From positions 1 through 8,817 of the forward strand of contig NZKX01000024.1 in assembly GCA_002694025.1 (NCBI GenBank): DNA of 8,817 bases, in the 5' to 3' direction. The notes under the pieces are model-generated. The model did no database searches and was not told the origin of the DNA. It worked only from the letters and a program-made list of their open reading frames with translations. The DNA is from Fidelibacterota bacterium (GTDB taxonomy: Bacteria > Marinisomatota > Marinisomatia > Marinisomatales > UBA1611). This document shows positions 1-5,346 of the stretch, piece by piece. The position numbers and the translations under genes are program-made. The first letter of the stretch is position 1, and every line of letters starts with the position of its first letter.

Positions 1-105
1 CATGGGTCAGAAAATAAACTTAAAGAACTCGGACTTATCAAACAAGAAGGCAAAACCTACATTGTGAAAGATGGAGATTGTATATTTTTCAAATTTAATG
101 TTTAA
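1..105 (+). CDS. ychF: YchF/OLA1-family P-loop ATPase/GTPase, C-terminal fragment
   Basis: The window opens inside this gene. Frame 1 is open from the first base to a TAA at 103-105 and encodes the last 34 residues. The peptide ends [19 protein letters not shown], which matches the very conserved C-terminus of YchF (EGK-x-Y-x-V-x-DGD-x(3)-F-x-FNV), part of its TGS domain. YchF is an Obg-related cytosolic nucleotide hydrolase that binds ribosomes and prefers ATP in several species. Its G domain and start lie upstream of the window. It converges on the minus-strand membrane-protein gene with only 13 nt between the two stop codons, and I see no hairpin terminator in that gap. Identification rests on the C-terminal motif alone, but that motif is distinctive. 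Confidence 0.85.
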   Translation, partial: HGSENKLKELGLIKQEGKTYIVKDGDCIFFKFNV

Positions 106-118
106 GTAAGCAAAATAA

Positions 119-805
119 CTAGCGATTATCATATTCGTAGTCGTCGTCCTCATATTCGTCATCGTAATCATCCCACTCATCATCATCTTCATACTCATCA
201 TAGTATTCAGGAGGATAACTAAAGTATGGATTATTAGCCATCAGGTAAGGGTCATAGGGATTTGTGGGGCTTATTTCTTCCTTTTTTTCTAGCTCTTCTT
301 TTTTTGAAGGTGTTTCCTGTTTAACAACAATCACCTTTGGATCAGTAGCCTGATTTGTTTGGTTTGAATCTTTAACTTTATCGATTGCGCTTAATACAAA
401 TTTTCGATCATCTTCAGATAAAGAATCAGTGTTCGGATTAGATGACCTTAATACTAATTGCTGATTTCTAAAATTCAGTCCGGTTAAGACGGCGAAAAAT
501 AAAATTACAAGGGATAATAATGAACCTTCAGGTTTAAATTCAAATCCTCCCCACAAGTTTTGTGAAATACCAAAACCTAGAAAGATCCCAACAGAAAGCA
601 TCACACCAAATAACATAATCATATTCCCCATTTGCTTAGGGATTGTAGATTCCATCACAAGCATGTACAAAAACCAAACCAATATCCCCATCACAGTTAT
701 TAGAATACTGGCAAGGAATTCTCCTAAGATAAGGGCTATAACAAAGCCGATAACACCGGAAGCTGGAATTAAGTACCCTATTCCCGATTTCATATCGTTA
801 GCCAT
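119..805 (-). CDS. Hypothetical multi-pass membrane protein with acidic Asp/Glu/Tyr-rich C-terminal tail
   Basis: I do not recognise this 228-residue protein. The first 110 residues hold about four hydrophobic segments (near 11-28, 30-50, 60-80 and 95-110), so it is an integral membrane protein with no obvious cleaved signal peptide. Residues 112-190 are a polar linker with a Lys/Glu-rich stretch near 167-178, then an Asn/Pro/Tyr stretch near 181-199. Residues 200-228 form an extreme tail: 19 of 29 are Asp or Glu and 7 are Tyr, with the only basic residue at the very end. The start is supported by an AGGAG ribosome binding site 7 nt upstream of the ATG. The gene is monocistronic in this window: it diverges from the lipid A operon and converges on ychF. 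The tail could bind metal ions, basic proteins or ribosomes, but none of that is shown. The reading frame is convincing; the function is unknown. Confidence 0.85.
   Translation of the reverse strand: MANDMKSGIGYLIPASGVIGFVIALILGEFLASILITVMGILVWFLYMLVMESTIPKQMGNMIMLFGVMLSVGIFLGFGISQNLWGGFEFKPEGSLLSLVILFFAVLTGLNFRNQQLVLRSSNPNTDSLSEDDRKFVLSAIDKVKDSNQTNQATDPKVIVVKQETPSKKEELEKKEEISPTNPYDPYLMANNPYFSYPPEYYDEYEDDDEWDDYDDEYEDDDYEYDNR
122..208 (-). other. Acidic low-complexity tail (Asp/Glu/Tyr) of the membrane protein
   Basis: The last 29 codons of the 119-805 gene are nearly all GAT, GAC, GAA, GAG, TAT or TAC, seen on the plus strand as tandem-like tcatc/tattc repetition. By my count the segment has 19 acidic residues, 7 tyrosines, one tryptophan, one asparagine and a final arginine. 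It follows a Pro/Tyr-rich stretch. Such repetitive codons are prone to length change by slippage, so tail length may vary between strains (inference). Confidence 0.85.
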
Positions 806-812
806 TTTGAAA

Positions 813-817
813 CTCCT
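813..817 (-). promoter_or_regulatory. Ribosome binding site of the 119-805 membrane-protein gene
   Basis: On the minus strand the sequence reads AGGAG followed by 7 nt and the ATG at 805-803. This is a strong Shine-Dalgarno match at ideal spacing and fixes the start of the membrane-protein gene. Confidence 0.75.
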
Positions 818-837
818 AAAATACCTCGAACAGTACT

Positions 838-874
838 AAAAATTGCTGTTTGTTTTTAACAAAAGCAAGTTTTT
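838..874. repeat. Imperfect 16-bp palindrome flanked by A and T runs in the divergent intergenic region
   Basis: Read on the plus strand: AAAAA (838-842), TTGCT (843-847), unpaired G848, TTTGTT (849-854), loop TTT (855-857), AACAAA (858-863), AGCAA (864-868), unpaired G869, then TTTTT (870-874). The arms pair over 16 bp with one unpaired base on each side. On either strand this looks like an AT-rich hairpin followed by a U run, that is, a bidirectional terminator-like element. It lies 5' of both flanking genes rather than 3' of any. It could therefore be an operator, a leader attenuator for the membrane-protein gene, or insulation between divergent units. The structure is seen directly; the role is inference. 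Confidence 0.6.
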
Positions 875-903
875 TCATAGTTCTAAGTTTTGTTTTATTT
901 CAA
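874..903 (-). promoter_or_regulatory. Candidate sigma70-type promoter for the membrane-protein gene
   Basis: On the minus strand there is TTGAAA (903-898), an 18-nt spacer, and TATGAA (879-874). This matches the -35 consensus in five of six positions and the -10 in four of six. Transcription would begin near 867, so the palindrome at 838-874 would lie largely in the 5' leader. In AT-rich DNA such matches arise by chance, so this is weak. Confidence 0.25.
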
Positions 904-919
904 TAGTACGAATTAATAA
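890..919 (+). promoter_or_regulatory. Candidate promoter for the lipid A operon
   Basis: TTGTTT (890-895) and TAATAA (914-919) are separated by 18 nt and lie 28 nt or more upstream of the first ATG of the operon. The -10 candidate sits inside a perfect small palindrome, GAATTA-A-TAATTC (910-922). No Shine-Dalgarno sequence is evident before the ATG at 947. This is a weak call in AT-rich DNA; the organism's promoter consensus is unknown. Confidence 0.25.
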
Positions 920-922
920 TTC
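910..922. repeat. Perfect short palindrome GAATTA-A-TAATTC
   Basis: Two 6-bp arms with a single central base lie 24 nt upstream of the first operon gene and overlap the candidate -10 element. The geometry would suit a small dimeric regulator, but it is short and A/T-only except at the ends, so chance is a real alternative. Confidence 0.35.
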
Positions 923-946
923 AATTATGTAATTTTAGTTTCAGAT

Positions 947-1936
947 ATGTCAGACAAGCTTATTAATATCGGCGTAGTTGGTGTTGGCCATCTCGGAATA
1001 CATCATGCTAAGCACTACTCGAATATTTCAACTGTGAACTTAGTTGGAGTATATGACCTTAATTTTAAAAGAAATAGCTACGTAGCTAAAAGATATAAAA
1101 CCTCCGCTTACACAGATTTAATAAAATTAATTAACAATGTTGATGCTTTATCTATAGTTGCGCCAACTCCATACCACTTTGAAATAGCAAAATTGTGTAT
1201 TGAGAATAAAAAGCATGTATTTATTGAAAAACCAATTACTGTTAAACTAGAAGAAGCAAACACTTTAATCAAGTTAAGCAGGAAAAATTCAGTAATTATT
1301 CAGGTTGGTCACATAGAAAGATTAAATCCTGCCTTAATAGCATTAGAGAAATATGACATTGACCCCCAATTTATAGAAATACAGAGACTTGCACCTTATA
1401 CTTCAAGAGGATCGGATGTTCCGGTAGTGTTAGATAAAATGATACATGACATTGACATATTATTATCTTTAGTAAAAAGTGATGTTGCTTCTGTAGAAGC
1501 AACAGGAATGTCTATTATTACCAATTCTTTAGATATCGCACATGCAAGAATAAAATTTAAAAATAGTTCTGTGGCTAGCCTCATGTCTAGTAGGATAGCT
1601 CAAAATAATGTTAGGAAAATAAAACTATTTCAAAAAAATTTGTATTCTACAATTGATTTGCTAAAAGGGTCTACCGAAATATATAGGATTGAACAAAGTA
1701 AAAAGAGTAGTCCAGATATCTTAAAGTATGTTGACTTTAAACGTAATGGCGAAAGAAAATTTATAACCTACATGAAACCTGATTTAAAAAAATATGATGC
1801 CCTTGAGCTTGAATTAAAAAACTTTTCAAATTCAATAATTGGGAAAGAAAAACCGATCGTTGATGGAGAATCTGGAAGGGATGCTTTATCAGTAGCTCTG
1901 AAAATACAAAAGACAATTAAAAAGGACTTTTCATAA
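947..1936 (+). CDS. Gfo/Idh/MocA-family NAD(P)-dependent sugar-nucleotide oxidoreductase, candidate GnnA-like
   Basis: This 329-residue protein has the full Gfo/Idh/MocA layout. The N-terminal Rossmann fold has GVGHLG at 12-17 and an acidic D37 at the end of the second strand, which usually selects NAD(H). The family EKP motif is at 94-96, followed by VGHIERLNPA at 120-129, and the catalytic-region DKMIHDID is at 163-170 with H167 as the probable catalytic histidine. The length is typical. Members of this subgroup are often encoded beside lpxA and lpxB. The best-known example, GnnA of Acidithiobacillus, oxidises the 3-hydroxyl of UDP-GlcNAc so that GnnB can aminate it, giving lipid A with extra amide-linked chains. 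Being the first gene of an lpxB-lpxK operon makes that role attractive, but no GnnB aminotransferase is visible here. Family call is firm; substrate is inference. Its TAA shares one base with the next ATG (TAATG), indicating translational coupling. Confidence 0.88.
   Translation: MSDKLINIGVVGVGHLGIHHAKHYSNISTVNLVGVYDLNFKRNSYVAKRYKTSAYTDLIKLINNVDALSIVAPTPYHFEIAKLCIENKKHVFIEKPITVKLEEANTLIKLSRKNSVIIQVGHIERLNPALIALEKYDIDPQFIEIQRLAPYTSRGSDVPVVLDKMIHDIDILLSLVKSDVASVEATGMSIITNSLDIAHARIKFKNSSVASLMSSRIAQNNVRKIKLFQKNLYSTIDLLKGSTEIYRIEQSKKSSPDILKYVDFKRNGERKFITYMKPDLKKYDALELELKNFSNSIIGKEKPIVDGESGRDALSVALKIQKTIKKDFS
1922..1926 (+). promoter_or_regulatory. Ribosome binding site of the methyltransferase gene
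   Basis: AAGGA lies inside the last codons of the oxidoreductase gene, 9 nt before the ATG at 1936. Together with the TAATG stop/start junction it supports this start. Confidence 0.55.
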
Positions 1937-2523
1937 TGGATCTACGATCTTTCTTCTTCAAAAATAGAAGCTATACCCCAATTCCAATAATTCTAGGAAT
2001 TTTATATTATTCAGAGCCCAACTATCCCTTTTGGTTATGTGGGTTTTTTCTTATTTTATTTGGCGAGCTAATAAGATTTTGGGCAGTGCGATATGCTGGA
2101 GGACGCACCAGAACAAAGAACGTGGGAGCTAACCTGCTTTGCACCTCAGGACCATATTCAAGGACAAGAAACCCTTTATACATAGGTAACCTTATTATTT
2201 ATACCGGGGTAGTGCTTTTTTCAGGAGGAGTCCATATGATTCAATTTCTTATACTTGTAATTGTTTACTTTACTTTTCAGTATAGCATGATTATATCCTT
2301 AGAGGAGCAACGGCTATTAAAATTATTTGGACAAAGTTATGCAAATTATAAGAACCATGTCCCTCGAATCATACCTTTGCTAAAACCGTGGACTAAAGGA
2401 TCAAAAATAACACCAGCATCAATTTCAAAGACTTTAACAACTGAAAAGCGCACATTGCAAAACATAATTATATTATTTTGTATAATTATTGCTAAACCAT
2501 ATATTTCCAATTTTACCTTTTAG
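1936..2523 (+). CDS. ICMT/PEMT-type membrane methyltransferase (isoprenylcysteine/phospholipid methyltransferase superfamily)
   Basis: This 195-residue integral membrane protein carries both hallmark motifs of the ICMT/PEMT superfamily. GPY-x(3)-RNPLYIG is at 72-84. EEQ-x-L-x(3)-FG-x(2)-Y-x(2)-Y-x(3)-VPR-x(2)-P is at 123-147; the C-terminal block binds S-adenosylmethionine in this fold. Hydrophobic segments lie near 15-25, 32-50, 84-96 and 100-120. After the catalytic block there is an extra tail of about 45 residues with another hydrophobic stretch (174-187), which is longer than many bacterial homologues. Bacterial members methylate small lipids, phospholipid headgroups or other membrane-bound acceptors; the acceptor cannot be read from sequence. 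Its tight placement between a sugar-nucleotide oxidoreductase and lpxB suggests a lipid or envelope substrate (inference). Family call is strong, function open. Confidence 0.85.
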   Translation: MDLRSFFFKNRSYTPIPIILGILYYSEPNYPFWLCGFFLILFGELIRFWAVRYAGGRTRTKNVGANLLCTSGPYSRTRNPLYIGNLIIYTGVVLFSGGVHMIQFLILVIVYFTFQYSMIISLEEQRLLKLFGQSYANYKNHVPRIIPLLKPWTKGSKITPASISKTLTTEKRTLQNIIILFCIIIAKPYISNFTF

Positions 2524-2526
2524 AGG
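2522..2526 (+). promoter_or_regulatory. Ribosome binding site of lpxB
   Basis: AGAGG overlaps the TAG stop of the preceding gene and sits 6 nt before the ATG at 2533. It supports this lpxB start, which leaves the N-terminus (M-K-E-P-L-K then the first beta strand) at the usual distance from the GEPSGD motif. Confidence 0.7.
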
Positions 2527-2532
2527 TTCTAC

Positions 2533-3654
2533 ATGAAAGAACCGCTCAAATTATTTTTAATTGCAGGCGAACCATCAGGAGATTTTCACGGAGCAAAATT
2601 AATTAGAGCATTAAAATCAACAAATCCTTTTACGTCTTTTATGGGTCACGGAGGACCTTTGATGGAAAAAGCAGGAATGAAAATTATTGAACCAGTTCAA
2701 AGTTTATCCGTAATGGGATTTAAAGAAGTCTTGGTGCATTTACCTAGAATTTGGAAAATAATGAATAAGACAGTATCTCTAGTAGAAAAGATTAAACCAG
2801 ATCGAATAATACTGATAGACTATCCAGGCTTTAATCTCCGTTTCGCAAAAAAGATATCCACATTAAAAATCCCAATAAGCTATTTCATTCTACCGCAAGC
2901 ATGGGCCTGGAAAAGTAAAAGAGTAGAAATAGTTAAGAAATACTTTGAACAATCATTTTCAATCTTTCCCTTTGAGTATACCTGGTATAATTCTAAAGGA
3001 GTAAATACAAAGTATTTTGGACATCCTTTCATGGATATAGATCATCTAGATGAAAATAGAAACCAATTCTTTAAAAGACACAACCTAAATCAAAAATATA
3101 AATTATTAGCTTTGCTACCAGGAAGCAGACAGCAAGAAATAAATAAACATTGGAAAATATATATTGAAACTATTGCTCTCATAAAGCAAAATTATCCTAA
3201 CCTGCAAGTAATTGTCGCAAAATCAGATAATACAACTTTTCCAATTATTGATAAATCGTTTAAAATTGAAAAAAATGCAAAAAAAGCTATTATTGCATCA
3301 GATATTGCAATTGTAGCATCTGGAACAGCAACATTAGAATGTGCCGTGGAAGGGACTCCTTTAGTTGTATGTTACAAGGTTTCTTGGTTTACTTGGTTTC
3401 TAGCTAAATATCTAGTAAATGTAAAATACTCGTCAATTGTTAACCTTATTGCTAACAAGGAAGTTGTCCCTGAGTTTTTACAGTCGGAAATGAGACCTGA
3501 AAAAATAAAAACCAAATTACTTGAACTATTAGATGATGAATCATCATTCCGAAATCAAATGCTAGATGATTTTATTAAAATTAAGGGTAAACTTGGAACA
3601 CCAGGTGTTTATTTAAGAGTCGCAAGTGAAATATTAAAGGCAACAAGAAAATGA
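2533..3654 (+). CDS. lpxB: Lipid-A-disaccharide synthase LpxB
   Basis: This GT19 glycosyltransferase condenses UDP-2,3-diacylglucosamine with lipid X on the cytoplasmic membrane face to give the beta-1,6-linked tetra-acyl disaccharide 1-phosphate. At 373 residues it is full length (the E. coli enzyme is 382). Family motifs occur in order: AGEPSGD at 11-17, GHGGP at 38-42, SVMGFKEVL at 59-67, DYPGFN at 96-101 (containing the conserved aspartate of the active-site region), YFILPQAWAWK at 117-127, GHP at 163-165, LPGSRQQEI at 195-203 and the nucleotide-binding SGTATLE at 263-269. The gene begins 9 nt after the methyltransferase stop with a good ribosome binding site, and its TGA overlaps the next ATG as ATGA. 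All visible key motifs are intact. Confidence 0.97.
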   Translation: MKEPLKLFLIAGEPSGDFHGAKLIRALKSTNPFTSFMGHGGPLMEKAGMKIIEPVQSLSVMGFKEVLVHLPRIWKIMNKTVSLVEKIKPDRIILIDYPGFNLRFAKKISTLKIPISYFILPQAWAWKSKRVEIVKKYFEQSFSIFPFEYTWYNSKGVNTKYFGHPFMDIDHLDENRNQFFKRHNLNQKYKLLALLPGSRQQEINKHWKIYIETIALIKQNYPNLQVIVAKSDNTTFPIIDKSFKIEKNAKKAIIASDIAIVASGTATLECAVEGTPLVVCYKVSWFTWFLAKYLVNVKYSSIVNLIANKEVVPEFLQSEMRPEKIKTKLLELLDDESSFRNQMLDDFIKIKGKLGTPGVYLRVASEILKATRK

Positions 3655-4268
3655 AAAGGTCAATTTTTGAAAGAATAAAAGTTTCAATCCTTAGCTTAAT
3701 TCTAAAATTTATATATGGGACAAATAAAATAACTGTTAAAGGAGAAGAAAATTATCTTAACCTAATAAAAGAAAATAAATCAATTATTTTTTCGGTTTGG
3801 CACGGACATTTACTTTCAATCGTATATGATTTACGAAATTTGAAAATTAATGCGTTAGCTGGAACACATGATGATGCAGATTTGATATCTCAGATTGCTA
3901 TAAAATGGGGTTGGAATGTGATAAGGGGTTCTAGCAAAGAAAAAGGTTCAGAAGCTTATAAAGCTATGATTCGTATTTTAAGCAGATCGGGTAGCAATCT
4001 AATTTTTATAACCCCAGATGGGCCTTCTGGTCCACCACGGATACCTAAAAAAGGTGTTATAAAACTTGCCCAAAGAAGTCAATCCGCTATTATACCAATT
4101 AATGTTAATTACACAAAAAATTGGGGGTTTAGAAATTGGGATACTTTTTATGTTGCCAAACCTTTTGGAAATATTTTTATTGACTATAGAAAACCAATCT
4201 ATTTTGATGAAAAGCAAAACAATAAAACTTGCCAAGAAATTTTGATTAAATCTATGGAAAAAAAATAG
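3651..4268 (+). CDS. DUF374-family lysophospholipid acyltransferase-like protein
   Basis: This 205-residue protein belongs to the DUF374 branch of the glycerolipid acyltransferase-like enzymes. It has a hydrophobic N-terminal segment (about 9-22) suited to membrane association, and the family's SVWHGHLL block at 48-55, which replaces the HX4D motif of PlsC. It also has a T-H-x-D-x-D-LI block at 72-79, a VIRGSS segment at 90-95, and TPDGPSGPPR at 121-130 followed by a KKGVIKLAQ stretch. DUF374 genes are repeatedly found beside lpxB, waaA and lpxK, and a role in acylating lipid A or a related lipid is likely but not proven for most members. The ATGA overlap with lpxB implies coupled translation; AAAGG lies 10 nt upstream. 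Family call is firm; acyl donor and acceptor are unknown. Confidence 0.88.
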   Translation: MKRSIFERIKVSILSLILKFIYGTNKITVKGEENYLNLIKENKSIIFSVWHGHLLSIVYDLRNLKINALAGTHDDADLISQIAIKWGWNVIRGSSKEKGSEAYKAMIRILSRSGSNLIFITPDGPSGPPRIPKKGVIKLAQRSQSAIIPINVNYTKNWGFRNWDTFYVAKPFGNIFIDYRKPIYFDEKQNNKTCQEILIKSMEKK

Positions 4269-4290
4269 CCTAAACTTGTAATTATATAAA

Positions 4291-5346
4291 ATGAGATCCT
4301 GGTTAAACTACTTACTTTTACCTGCTTTTATTTTGTATCGATCATTTATTGTTTTCAAAAACTTTTGCTACGATAAAAGCCTATTAAAATCAAGTCGGCT
4401 ACCTTGCCGGGTAATAAGTATAGGAAACCTTACCTTTGGAGGCACAGGAAAAACTCCTACAGTTTTGTACCTCTGTAAATTTTTTCAAATTAGAGAAATC
4501 AATGATATTGCGATTCTTAGTCGAGGTTACAAGAGAAAGACAAGAGGAACGGTTTTAGTATCAAAAGGTGAAGGACCTCTTGAAAAATGGCAGAATGTAG
4601 GCGATGAACCATTTATGATGGCAAAAAAGACAAAAAACATACCAATAGTAGTAGACAATAATCGTTTTCGAGGGGGATGTTTTTTAATTAAAAACTTTAA
4701 CACTAAAATAATTATCCTAGATGATGGGTTTCAACACCGATCTCTTTACAGGGATTTTGATATCGTTCTAATGAATGGCTCATCATTGCCATCAGATTAT
4801 AGTTTTTTGTCCATGGCACCCATAAGAGAAGGGTGGAGTAGTCTAAAAAGAGCAGACTCAATAATTTTCACAAAGAGCAAACCTAAATTTGATTTATTAA
4901 AAAAAATTGAAAAGGAAAAGATTTTTTATTCTAAATCGATAACAAAAAGTAAGGTTGTTTTTCCAAAAAATATCATCCGCCAAAAATTAAAAAAGAAAAA
5001 GATAGTCCTGCTTTCAGGAATTGGAGATCCAAAAAGTTTTGAAAAAATTGCTAAACAATATGAATGTAAAATAGTTGGAACAAAGACATTTAGAGACCAT
5101 TGCAATTACACTGATAAAATATTATTTGAGGTTATAGAGTTTGCAAACAACGTAAAGGCGAACTATATATTGACAACAGAAAAAGATTGGGTGAAACTAA
5201 GGCCTTTAAACCCCATTTTCCCTTTTGTTGTTCTAAAAATTCAACTAAAGATTCTAAGAAATAAAAATATTGAAAAAGTTTTAGAAAAAAAACTTAGTTT
5301 AAATTTGAGCCATGCCCCAAGCAAATACAACGCCGACAAAAGTTAA
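4291..5346 (+). CDS. lpxK: Tetraacyldisaccharide 4'-kinase LpxK
   Basis: LpxK uses ATP to phosphorylate the 4' position of the lipid A disaccharide made by LpxB, forming lipid IVA at the inner membrane. The 351-residue length fits the family. Residues 4-27 form the hydrophobic N-terminal membrane helix. Then come GNLTFGGTGKTPT at 45-57 (Walker A), SRGYKR at 77-82, GDEPFMMA at 104-111, DDGFQHR at 144-150, SGIGDPKSFE at 242-251, FRDHC at 267-271 and TTEKDWVKL at 295-303. The catalytic-site histidine position is kept (H270), but the next residue is Cys where many homologues read DHH. The gene starts 22 nt after the DUF374 stop with no clear Shine-Dalgarno sequence. Its last 16 codons overlap, on the opposite strand, the end of the giant Ig-like protein gene. 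It is last in the operon. Confidence 0.96.
   Translation: MRSWLNYLLLPAFILYRSFIVFKNFCYDKSLLKSSRLPCRVISIGNLTFGGTGKTPTVLYLCKFFQIREINDIAILSRGYKRKTRGTVLVSKGEGPLEKWQNVGDEPFMMAKKTKNIPIVVDNNRFRGGCFLIKNFNTKIIILDDGFQHRSLYRDFDIVLMNGSSLPSDYSFLSMAPIREGWSSLKRADSIIFTKSKPKFDLLKKIEKEKIFYSKSITKSKVVFPKNIIRQKLKKKKIVLLSGIGDPKSFEKIAKQYECKIVGTKTFRDHCNYTDKILFEVIEFANNVKANYILTTEKDWVKLRPLNPIFPFVVLKIQLKILRNKNIEKVLEKKLSLNLSHAPSKYNADKS

Noticed and set aside
122..208. Tandem-like tcatc/tattc repetition as a CRISPR or satellite repeat
   Set aside because: It is explained by Asp/Glu/Tyr codon usage in the acidic tail of a coding gene; there are no regular repeat-spacer units.
1396..1584. Minus-strand open frame inside the Gfo/Idh gene (also similar short frames at 7-201, 3999-4235, 5636-5857 and 6023-6232)
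   Set aside because: Each lies opposite a strongly supported gene, has no recognisable motif and no ribosome binding site that I can see; all are treated as shadow frames.
4284..4290. TATATAAA-like sequence just before lpxK as an internal promoter
   Set aside because: It abuts the ATG, so a -10 element there would place the transcription start inside the coding region. Compact operon structure explains lpxK expression better.
5276..5295. Inverted repeat AAGTTTT...AAAACTT just past the minus-strand stop, as a terminator
   Set aside because: The arms are 7 bp with a single G-C pair and lie within lpxK coding sequence. The T run after it on the minus strand is short. Such matches are common in AT-rich DNA.
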